A DNA stretch of 5,143 nt from Acidobacteriota bacterium (lineage in GTDB: Bacteria > Acidobacteriota > Thermoanaerobaculia > Thermoanaerobaculales > Sulfomarinibacteraceae), in assembly GCA_030637805.1 (NCBI GenBank), contig DAOWFV010000256.1, forward strand, positions 1-5,143, written 5' to 3'. The first letter of the stretch is position 1. Each line of letters opens with the position of its first letter. The notes under the pieces were generated by a model. It did no database searches, was not told the origin of the DNA, and was given only the letters and a program-made list of their open reading frames with translations. Below, in pieces: positions 1-5,143 of the stretch. A program made the translations under genes and the position numbers.

Positions 1-258
1 GCCCCCGAACACCACGAGGGGATTCCATACACGCTTGATCTTCTTGACCTGAGCGATCGCCCAGTGGTAGTCACTGGTGAGGCATGAGACCGCGAGGATG
101 TCGGGTTTCAACGTTCCGGCAACGGCGGCGAGATCGTCTTTTTCGAGCGGCTCCACGAGGATATCGCACTGGTGTCCGCGAGCCTTGAGCATCGCGGAGA
201 GGTACATGACCCCCAACCACTCCTCGTGGGTCTGTTGGAGAAAGAGGACTCTGGCCAT
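1..258 (-). CDS. B12-binding-domain protein, probably a cobalamin-dependent radical SAM enzyme (N-terminal 86 residues only; runs off left edge)
   Basis: The minus strand is open from an ATG at 258-256 to base 1, giving 86 residues with no stop. Seen: a first strand at residues 3-9 (RVLFLQQ), then EEWLG (12-16), a helix LSAMLKARGH (20-29), a strand CDIL (31-34), KPDILAVSCLTSDY (51-64), and a helix leading into a strand ending VVFGG (82-86). This order, strand / LG / LSA-LK-GH / KPDI / VVFGG, is the usual start of the cobalamin-binding Rossmann domain in B12-binding radical SAM proteins. The DxHxxG motif of classical B12 enzymes is not present, as is common in that group. The radical SAM CxxxCxxC motif would lie beyond the window, so the enzyme class is inferred. 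The start has a good ribosome binding site, AGGAAG (complement of 265-270), 6 nt upstream. The gene is divergent from the glycosyltransferase locus; a role in the same pathway is possible but not shown. Confidence 0.8.
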   Translation of the reverse strand, partial: MARVLFLQQTHEEWLGVMYLSAMLKARGHQCDILVEPLEKDDLAAVAGTLKPDILAVSCLTSDYHWAIAQVKKIKRVWNPLVVFGG

Positions 259-264
259 CGGTTG

Positions 265-270
265 CTTCCT
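265..270 (-). promoter_or_regulatory. Shine-Dalgarno site of the minus-strand B12-domain gene
   Basis: The minus strand reads AGGAAG here, 6 nt before the ATG at 258-256. It is the clearest ribosome binding site in the window and fixes the start of the partial gene. Confidence 0.6.
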
Positions 271-274
271 GCAC

Positions 275-301
275 CTCGTGTTTCGGTCGGGCGGGCACGA
301 G
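275..301 (-). repeat. Inverted repeat in the leader of the minus-strand gene
   Basis: CTCGTG at 275-280 and CACGAG at 296-301 are exact complements separated by 15 nt. In a leftward transcript they could form a short hairpin ending 4 nt before the AGGAAG site. A 6-bp stem with a 15-nt loop is modest and could be chance in GC-rich DNA. No B12-box sequence of a cobalamin riboswitch accompanies it. Confidence 0.25.
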
Positions 302-353
302 TGGTGAGCCCTTCGGCAACCCGCTCCCTCGCAGTTTAGCCGCAATCGCAGAA

Positions 354-397
354 CGGTTCCACAACCGACGAGCGGGTCACTCGGCTCGCTGGAGCCG
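354..397. repeat. Pair of short inverted repeats in the divergent intergenic region
   Basis: CGGTT (354-358) and AACCG (363-367) flank a 4-nt loop. CGGCTC (382-387) and GAGCCG (392-397) flank another 4-nt loop. Overlapping alternative pairings also exist: CGAGC 369-373 with GCTCG 384-388, and CTCGC 385-389 with GCGAG 406-410. They lie just before the TACAAT box at 411-416 and could be an operator or part of a folded leader. GC-rich sequence gives such stems easily. Confidence 0.25.
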
Positions 398-410
398 GGT
401 TTCGGGCGAG

Positions 411-416
411 TACAAT
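411..416 (+). promoter_or_regulatory. Candidate -10 box (TACAAT) of the membrane glycosyltransferase gene
   Basis: TACAAT differs from the sigma-70 consensus TATAAT at one position. No good -35 hexamer is found 16-18 bp upstream (the stretch around 387-394 is CGCTGGAG). If it is used, transcription would begin near 423. That would leave the ATG at 415 outside the mRNA and favour translation from 460, with a leader of roughly 35-40 nt. Confidence 0.35.
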
Positions 417-459
417 GGGCTTCGAGAATGGTCTATCAGCTCTCGGGGCAATGGTTTTT

Positions 460-2493
460 ATGACGGGCGCAGACAACCGGCCTGGAGCCGGGAAAACGGC
501 ATGGATTCTGGTGCTGGTCATCGCGGTGATTGTGGCGACCGGCCTGGGGATCAGCGCGATGAGGACGAGGGCCCTGTCGTTCGACGGGGGGCTCAACGCG
601 CAGGCAGCGGTGAACCTGCTGGAGCGTGGACGCTACGGCACAGGCCATCAGGAGTTCCAGGACTTCGACCATCGGCTGCAGACGGGGCCGACCGTCGTGC
701 TCCCGGCAGCGCTGAGCTTCTGGCTCTTCGGCGTTGACAACGACACCGCCCAGTTCGCCAATCTGGTGTACTTCGTGCTGTTCTTCATCGTCGCTGTGTT
801 GTTCGTTAATCGGCACGGCGGGGCGGCAAGCGCCTTTCTGGCCATCCTGCTGCTGGCCCAGACCCCGGAGCTCGGTCCGCTCGGACTCGGTTTCTACGGG
901 GAGATTCCGGCTCTCGTGTTTTTCATAGGTGGTCTGTTAGTAGTCGATAAGTTGGAAGCTGACCCGCCCATCCGAGCAGCGTACGGGGCAGGGCTCCTCC
1001 TCGGGCTCTCGATCCTGACCAAGATCGTGATGCTCATCCCGGTCTTCTCCGTGCTTTTGGTCGTCTTCTTCGCCTCCATCACCCGACGACCCATCCGCCT
1101 GCGCCACTGGACCGGCATGGCGGCAGGCCTGGCCGCTCCAATTGCCGTATTCGAGGCCGTGAAGCTGTTGGTCCTCGGGCCCGCGATCTGGGTGGAATGG
1201 TGGGCGGTGATGGTTCGGAGGATCGCCGGCCAGGGGTTGCCGCTTGGAATGGCGGACACCCCCGGGGTCCTCCCCAAGGCGACCAGCCATCTCGGTATCT
1301 TGAGTGAAATGATCGGCGTTCCGGCGTGGTCGGTCCTTCTCCTGGTGATCGCGCCAACCTTTCTCTTCCTTCTGTTGTGGCGTCACGAGCGGGTCGCGAA
1401 GGCTTCTCGAAGCTTACCCGTCTCCGTGGTTGCGCTTTGGCTGGCCGCTTCCTCGTATCTCGCCTGGTGGCTATTGTTGACTCCGACCAGCCGTGCATGG
1501 CCGCGGCGGGTTTTTAACGGGTTGCTGCTGCAGGAGCTCTTGGTGTCGATCGTTCTTTTCTGGGCAATTCGGAGGCTCCTCGATTCTCGACAGGGCTTGC
1601 GGTTCGGGACACGTCCAGTCGGGTTGCGACTGATCGCGGGCGCCGCCCTGGCGGGACTCCTGCTTCTGAACGTCAGTGCACTCCTCGTGCTCAACCTGCC
1701 GCAGATCGAGTGGAGAACCGAGCCCTACATCAAACGCCGCGCGATCGAAACCGTTGCCGCGATCATGCGAACGCGTGCGACCGACGCGGTGTTCTACGGC
1801 AAGGGCTGGTACCGGGCGCCGGTTCTGGCCCTGCTCTCCGGAAGGGAGTTGAAGGACTTCAACGAGTTCCCGGTCTCGAGATACGGCGAGGACCTGAAAC
1901 ACACCTACTTCGTGGTCGACAACCACTTTCGCAGGTTCAAACCGAAGGAGTTTCGGGAGATCATCAAGAGCACGGAGAACAGCCTCGTTGTTCACAAAGG
2001 GGACTGCAGTCTTTACCGGCTGGAGAGGGTTCTACCCTACCCTCAAATGCCGACGCCCGACGGGTCCGGGGACCTGTCTGCGCGGTATGTCCCACGCGAG
2101 CAGGATTACCCTTACGTGGGGGGCCTCGGACGGATCGCACCCAATGGCCGCTTCGCGAAGAGTGTCTCAGGCTTCCTTCTCGAGCGCGGGGGTCACGATT
2201 GCCTCGAAATCGAGCTGTGGGTCGCCTCGAACGCCGGTCGCCGCCTCGATTTCGAGGTTCGAGTCGATGGTCGTCAACTCGTGTTTGACAAGCTCGTCCC
2301 GGGGCAAACATGGAAGCAGACGGTGATTCTCGGCGAAGATGCCGACCCTGGCTCGCCCGGAAGCCTCGTAGAGCTGTGGTTGCACGGTCGTACCCCTCGG
2401 GCGAGGTTCTCGCTGTGGAGCCTCGACAAGGATCGATACGTCGTCAGAGAGGTCGGATTCGTCGATTGCTCCGACACACAGGGGCGCCGTTGA
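460..2493 (+). CDS. Polytopic GT-C (GT39/ArnT-like) membrane glycosyltransferase with a C-terminal beta-rich extracytoplasmic domain
   Basis: The protein has 677 residues from ATG 460. Family members of this type move a sugar from a polyprenyl-phosphate donor to an acceptor outside the cytoplasm. Seen: a first membrane helix at about 14-34, then a loop with FDGGLNAQAAVNLL (Asp42) and DFDHR (Asp68, Asp70); an early acidic loop of this kind holds the catalytic Asp in GT-C enzymes. Further hydrophobic segments run to about residue 412, making 11-12 in all, including GFYGEIP (Glu148) and LTKIVMLIP (186-194), typical of GT39-like proteins. Residues about 415-530 form a soluble segment with YGKGWYRAPVLALLSGR (446-462). 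Residues about 541-677 are beta-rich with no further membrane helix. All three cysteines (516, 581, 670) follow the membrane part. An ATG at 415 would add 15 residues; I prefer 460 because codons 415-459 have poor GC-ending use and overlap the TACAAT box. The ribosome binding site is weak (GGGG at 445-448). Acceptor and sugar are unknown. Confidence 0.85.
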   Translation: MTGADNRPGAGKTAWILVLVIAVIVATGLGISAMRTRALSFDGGLNAQAAVNLLERGRYGTGHQEFQDFDHRLQTGPTVVLPAALSFWLFGVDNDTAQFANLVYFVLFFIVAVLFVNRHGGAASAFLAILLLAQTPELGPLGLGFYGEIPALVFFIGGLLVVDKLEADPPIRAAYGAGLLLGLSILTKIVMLIPVFSVLLVVFFASITRRPIRLRHWTGMAAGLAAPIAVFEAVKLLVLGPAIWVEWWAVMVRRIAGQGLPLGMADTPGVLPKATSHLGILSEMIGVPAWSVLLLVIAPTFLFLLLWRHERVAKASRSLPVSVVALWLAASSYLAWWLLLTPTSRAWPRRVFNGLLLQELLVSIVLFWAIRRLLDSRQGLRFGTRPVGLRLIAGAALAGLLLLNVSALLVLNLPQIEWRTEPYIKRRAIETVAAIMRTRATDAVFYGKGWYRAPVLALLSGRELKDFNEFPVSRYGEDLKHTYFVVDNHFRRFKPKEFREIIKSTENSLVVHKGDCSLYRLERVLPYPQMPTPDGSGDLSARYVPREQDYPYVGGLGRIAPNGRFAKSVSGFLLERGGHDCLEIELWVASNAGRRLDFEVRVDGRQLVFDKLVPGQTWKQTVILGEDADPGSPGSLVELWLHGRTPRARFSLWSLDKDRYVVREVGFVDCSDTQGRR

Positions 2494-2497
2494 ACGG

Positions 2498-2531
2498 CGG
2501 GTGATCAGACCGCGCGGGGCCCGGCCACCCG
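2498..2531. repeat. Inverted repeat after the membrane glycosyltransferase gene
   Basis: CGGGTG (2498-2503) and CACCCG (2526-2531) are exact complements enclosing 22 nt that include the palindrome GGGCCC (2517-2522). It begins 4 nt after the TGA at 2491-2493. It could be a weak hairpin at the end of the first transcript, but no T-run follows, so it does not qualify as an intrinsic terminator. Confidence 0.25.
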
Positions 2532-2564
2532 TGCCAAACCCGCCAGCCTGGGCAATAAACGGAC

Positions 2565-2573
2565 TGGTAACAT
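2565..2573 (+). promoter_or_regulatory. Candidate extended -10 promoter (TGG-TAACAT) for the two-GT4 operon
   Basis: TGG at 2565-2567 directly precedes TAACAT at 2568-2573, an extended -10 arrangement. No convincing -35 is seen, which extended -10 promoters can tolerate. The box lies in the 124-bp gap before the GTG at 2618. This suggests the GT4 genes may be transcribed separately as well as by read-through from the membrane glycosyltransferase gene. Confidence 0.35.
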
Positions 2574-2606
2574 GAGGCCCGCGCACTACATCCGACCGAA
2601 GGGAGC

Positions 2607-2611
2607 GCAGG
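2607..2611 (+). promoter_or_regulatory. Ribosome binding site of the first GT4 gene
   Basis: GCAGG at 2607-2611 lies 6 nt before the GTG start at 2618. A stronger purine block, AAGGGAG (2599-2605), lies 12 nt before it. An in-frame TGA at 2573-2575 with no other start codon in between makes GTG 2618 the only reasonable start upstream of the conserved MKILSIATTHPR beginning. Confidence 0.45.
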
Positions 2612-2617
2612 CAACTC

Positions 2618-3859
2618 GTGAAGATCCTCAGCATCGCAACCACGCACCCGCGATTCGCGGGCGACTCCGAGCCGTCGTACGTGCTCGCGGTAAACCGTGA
2701 GCTTGTCGGTCTCGGTCATCAGGTGACCGCGTTGCTTCCGCATGCGAGAGGGGCTGCGGTTTCCGAGATCGTGGACGGCGTGCGGATCGAAAGGTTCCGC
2801 TACTTTCTCCCCACCTCGCTGCAGAGGCTCTGCTACAACGGCGGCATCCTGCCGAACCTGCGACGGAGCTGGTGGGCTCGGATCAACCTCCCGTTCTTCG
2901 TTCTCGCACAGGCACTCGCCGTGGCGCGGATGGCGGCCCGGAAGCAGTACGATCTCATCCACTGCCACTGGTTGATCACCAGCGGCCTGATGGGTGCGCT
3001 CTTCGCGGGTCTCGGGGATGCCCCTCTGGTGGTGACCGCCCACGGCAGCGACGTCTTCACCGAAAACGCTCTTTTCAAGGCGCTGGACCGCTTCGTGCTC
3101 GGCCGGTGCTGCACCTGTACCGTCAACAGCAGACGCAGCGGTGAGCTGGTTTCCAGGATCAACCCGGCGACCCGGATCGAGCCCGTTCCGATGGGCGTTT
3201 ACCCCTCGAAGTACGGAAAGCACCTGGCCTCGGCCGCAGTGCGCGAAAAGATGGGCGACGGCAAGCCCCAGCTTCTCTTCGTCGGCCGGTACTCGACGAA
3301 CAAGGGCGTCTCCGATCTGGTCGCCGCCATGAAGACCATCTTGAAGGAGATGGGTGAAGCCCGGTTGGCGTTGGTCGGGTATGGGCCCGAGGAAGAAACC
3401 ATCCGCCGCGCCATAGCCTCACGAGGACTGCAAGCGGAGGTGAAGCTCCTCGGCCGCGTATCCCGAGCCGAGATCCCGACCTACATGGCCTCGGCCGACC
3501 TCCTGGTCCTGCCCTCGATCAGAATCGAGGGTCTCGGCGTGGTGCTCCTCGAGGCGCTCGCTAGCGGCACCGCGGTGGTCGGAACGGACGTCGGCGGGAT
3601 TCCGGACATCGTTCGTGACGGCGAGACCGGTCTCCTTTGCCGCAGCCAGGATCCCGAAGATCTGGCCGAGAAGTGTTTGAGGATGCTGCTAGACGAGGAG
3701 CTGAGAAGGCGCACCACCGAGGAGGGGCGGCGTCTGGTCGAGACCGAGTTCAGCTGGTCCCGGATCGGTCAGAAGCTCGAAGAGATCTTTTCCAGCTGCC
3801 GCGGCGCCCCGAGACCCGGATCCGCCGCTGAGGCCGATCACCCAACGGTGCCCGGGTGA
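2618..3859 (+). CDS. Glycosyltransferase family 4 (GT-B fold, retaining)
   Basis: The protein has 413 residues, the usual length for GT4, with a GTG start. These cytoplasmic enzymes transfer a sugar from a nucleotide donor to a lipid-linked or oligosaccharide acceptor. N-terminal acceptor domain (about 1-190): MKILSIATTHPRFAGDSEPS at the start, GLGHQVTALLPHARG (31-45), DGVRIERFRYF (53-63), NGGILPNLR (74-82), YDLIHCHW (111-118) and VVTAHGSDVF (138-147). C-terminal donor domain: LLFVGRYSTNKGVSDL (219-234) with donor-phosphate residues Arg224 and Lys229, LALVGYGPE (250-258), and the EX7E motif in EGLGVVLLEALASG with Glu304 and Glu312. All expected catalytic landmarks are present. The N-terminal pattern resembles GT4 enzymes of exopolysaccharide loci, but the sugar cannot be read from sequence. 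A Cys-rich CCTC lies at 164-167. The last 20 or so residues (after FSSC, 391-394) are Pro/Ala/Gly-rich and probably disordered. The stop overlaps the next start by 4 bp. Confidence 0.95.
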   Translation: MKILSIATTHPRFAGDSEPSYVLAVNRELVGLGHQVTALLPHARGAAVSEIVDGVRIERFRYFLPTSLQRLCYNGGILPNLRRSWWARINLPFFVLAQALAVARMAARKQYDLIHCHWLITSGLMGALFAGLGDAPLVVTAHGSDVFTENALFKALDRFVLGRCCTCTVNSRRSGELVSRINPATRIEPVPMGVYPSKYGKHLASAAVREKMGDGKPQLLFVGRYSTNKGVSDLVAAMKTILKEMGEARLALVGYGPEEETIRRAIASRGLQAEVKLLGRVSRAEIPTYMASADLLVLPSIRIEGLGVVLLEALASGTAVVGTDVGGIPDIVRDGETGLLCRSQDPEDLAEKCLRMLLDEELRRRTTEEGRRLVETEFSWSRIGQKLEEIFSSCRGAPRPGSAAEADHPTVPG

Positions 3860-5058
3860 GGATCCTGCACATCACCGATGACACCGGCAGCGTCGGCGGG
3901 GTGCAGACCTACCTCAGGGACCTCTGCCAGATCCTGCCCGAGGCCGGGGTCGATTGCGAGGTGTGGAGCCCGGCCCCGGACACCGGTCGCGTGGCCGACC
4001 ACCTCACGCGATGGGCCGGGCGCGGGTACGAGCGCGAGCTTTCGTCCCGGCTCGAGCGCGACCGGCCGGCGATCGTACACGCCCACAATCTGTGGATGCG
4101 GCTCTCGCCGCTGCCGCTCCGCGCCGCGAAGGAGGCCGGGATCCCTGTCGTCATGACCGTCCACGACTACGGCTTCGTGTGCCCCCGCAAGTGGATGATC
4201 ACCGCCGACAGGAGGCCGTGCGAGTCCGGCTTCGGCGCCCGCTGCCTGGTTTCCAACTGCCTTGGTTCCCGGGAGGGGTGGGGCTGGCTTCCCTACAACG
4301 ATCTGCGATGGCTGAAGACGGCGCTACACCGACGGATGCTACGGGCCTTCGTCGATGTTTTCGTGTGCCCGTCCCGCCACCTGGGCTCCTGGATGCAACG
4401 CAATCTGGGCGTCGAAAAAGTCCTTCACCTGGCGAACTTCACCCGCCGCCCGGCGGACGGACCCACGCCGGTGATCAACCCGCACCGCATGCTCTTCGCC
4501 GGACGCTTGAGCCGTGAGAAAGGGGTGGACGTTCTGCTGCGGGCCATGCCCCTCCTCCTCGAGGAGCATCCGCGGGTTTTTTTGGCCGTCGCCGGCGACG
4601 GCCCGGAGCGGGTGGCTCTCGAGCAACTCGCCTCGAACCTCGGCTTGGAGGACGCCGTCGAGTTCGCGGGCTCGCTGGGAGTGGGCGATCTCGAGGAGCA
4701 GTACCGCCAAGCCGGCATTTGCCTTCTCCCGACGCTGTGGATGGAAAACTGCCCGGTGGCCGTCCTGGAGGCGCTGGCCCACGGTCGGACGGTGGTTGCC
4801 ACCAGGATCGGGGGCGTACCGGAGCTGGTCGAGGATGGAGTGACCGGGCTCCTCGTCGAGCGCGGGGACCGCCGCGACCTTGCCCGGAAGCTCGGCTCGC
4901 TCCTCGGTGATCCGGCCAGGGTGGAAGAGATGGGCCGTCGTGCTTCGGCGGCCTTTAACGAGACCTATACGGCCGAAGGCCACGTGGATCGGCTGCTCTC
5001 GATCTACCGGGCCGTCAACGCAGGGGATGAGCCGGCGTCATGTTGTGCCGCACTGTGA
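3856..5058 (+). CDS. Glycosyltransferase family 4 with a four-cysteine insert
   Basis: The protein has 400 residues, starting at GTG 3856 inside the previous stop (GTGA, 3856-3859). No Shine-Dalgarno site is evident, which fits translational coupling. N-terminal domain: MRILHITDDTGSVGGVQTYL (1-20) with the glycine loop GGVQTY, IVHAHNLW (73-80) and VMTVHDYGFVCPR (99-111). Cysteines 109, 122, 130 and 135 follow, the spaced Cys set seen in a GT4 subgroup with an HDY-x-x-x-C motif; they may bind a metal or be structural (inference). C-terminal domain: LFAGRLSREKGVDVLL (213-228) with Arg217 and Lys222, LAVAGDGPE (243-251), and the EX7E motif in LWMENCPVAVLEALAHG with Glu297 and Glu305. It should be a retaining, nucleotide-sugar-dependent, cytoplasmic enzyme acting with its upstream partner on the same glycan. 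The two GT4 proteins differ greatly in their N-terminal domains, so they probably use different acceptors. The C-terminal end is ASCCAAL. Confidence 0.95.
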   Translation: MRILHITDDTGSVGGVQTYLRDLCQILPEAGVDCEVWSPAPDTGRVADHLTRWAGRGYERELSSRLERDRPAIVHAHNLWMRLSPLPLRAAKEAGIPVVMTVHDYGFVCPRKWMITADRRPCESGFGARCLVSNCLGSREGWGWLPYNDLRWLKTALHRRMLRAFVDVFVCPSRHLGSWMQRNLGVEKVLHLANFTRRPADGPTPVINPHRMLFAGRLSREKGVDVLLRAMPLLLEEHPRVFLAVAGDGPERVALEQLASNLGLEDAVEFAGSLGVGDLEEQYRQAGICLLPTLWMENCPVAVLEALAHGRTVVATRIGGVPELVEDGVTGLLVERGDRRDLARKLGSLLGDPARVEEMGRRASAAFNETYTAEGHVDRLLSIYRAVNAGDEPASCCAAL

Positions 5059-5143
5059 ACGCCCTGTTCTCCGTGCCCCCTCTGCGCCGGATCGCTCCCA
5101 CCCCCGCCGTGGATGACCGCACGGACATGCTCAGTTTCCTGAA
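5055..5143 (+). CDS. Start of an unidentified downstream gene (partial, runs off right edge)
   Basis: A frame opens at GTG 5055 inside the stop of the preceding GT4 gene (GTGA, 5055-5058) and stays open to the window end, giving 29 codons: VNALFSVPPLRRI and onward, ending DMLSFL. By my count 25 of 29 codons end in G or C, as in the neighbouring genes. The 4-bp overlap repeats the junction between the two GT4 genes. An in-frame ATG at 5040 is an alternative start (19-bp overlap), with AGGGG at 5022-5026 lying 13 nt upstream. Too little is visible to name a family. It is likely another member of the same glycan operon. Confidence 0.5.
   Translation, partial: MNALFSVPPLRRIAPTPAVDDRTDMLSFL

Noticed and set aside
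259..410. Cobalamin riboswitch upstream of the B12-domain gene
   Set aside because: No B12-box-like GCCACTG string is visible on the minus strand here, and the space is tight for the full fold. A covariance-model search would settle it.
1471..1995. Minus-strand open frame inside the membrane glycosyltransferase gene; similar overlapping frames at 937-1386 (minus), 1710-2288 (plus) and 3954-4517 (plus)
   Set aside because: All overlap well-supported genes and have low-complexity Arg/Pro/Gly/Ser-rich translations typical of out-of-frame GC-rich DNA.
2494..2617. Intrinsic terminator or small gene in the gap between the membrane glycosyltransferase and the GT4 pair
   Set aside because: The inverted repeat at 2498-2531 has no following T-run, and no credible short coding frame with a ribosome binding site is seen.
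2444..3223. Long minus-strand open frame (259 codons) opposite the first GT4 gene
   Set aside because: It lies opposite a GT4 gene with all family motifs. Its translation is rich in His, Arg and Glu without domain-like patterning, as expected for the antisense of GC-rich coding DNA.
4577..4583. Run of seven T after a GC-rich stretch, resembling a terminator or a slippage site
   Set aside because: It lies inside the GT4 frame (codons for Val-Phe-Leu) in a conserved strand, with no proper stem-loop before it and the frame intact. There is no evidence of phase variation.
4339..4983. Minus-strand open frame (214 codons) opposite the second GT4 gene
   Set aside because: It is a shadow of the donor-binding domain of the GT4 gene; no recognisable motif or ribosome binding site.
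1..5143. CRISPR array, tRNA or rRNA genes, insertion sequence, attachment site
   Set aside because: No regularly spaced repeats, tRNA-like cloverleaf, rRNA-like sequence, transposase frame or terminal inverted repeats with target duplication were found on reading both strands.

Overview
The window is GC-rich bacterial DNA with dense, mostly GC-ending codons. It carries part of a cell-surface polysaccharide or glycolipid assembly locus. Nothing in it fixes the taxon. The GC content, GTG starts and gene types would suit Acidobacteriota, Myxococcota/deltaproteobacteria or Gemmatimonadota, but this is a guess.

Layout: (1) At the left edge, on the minus strand, is the first 86 codons of a gene whose product begins with a cobalamin-binding-type Rossmann domain like those of B12-dependent radical SAM enzymes; the rest lies outside the window. 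(2) A divergent intergenic region (about 259-459) has a Shine-Dalgarno site for the minus-strand gene, several short inverted repeats and a TACAAT box reading rightward. (3) 460-2493 (possibly from 415) encodes a polytopic GT-C type membrane glycosyltransferase with a large non-membrane C-terminal part ending in a beta-rich domain. (4) A 124-bp gap has an inverted repeat and an extended -10-like motif. (5) 2618-3859 and 3856-5058 are two GT4 (GT-B fold, retaining) cytoplasmic glycosyltransferases sharing a 4-bp GTGA overlap. (6) From 5055 (or 5040) a further plus-strand frame, again joined by a GTGA overlap, runs off the right edge.

How they may work together (inference): the two GT4 enzymes would add nucleotide-activated sugars to a lipid-linked intermediate on the cytoplasmic face. 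The GT-C enzyme would transfer a sugar from a polyprenyl-phosphate donor on the outer face of the membrane. No flippase, polymerase, chain-length regulator or initiating phosphoglycosyltransferase lies in the window, so the pathway type (Wzx/Wzy, ABC export or glycolipid decoration) is undetermined. I do not see a convincing new system. The points most worth following are the exported C-terminal part of the GT-C protein, the divergently placed B12/radical SAM-type gene, and the unidentified coupled gene at the right edge.
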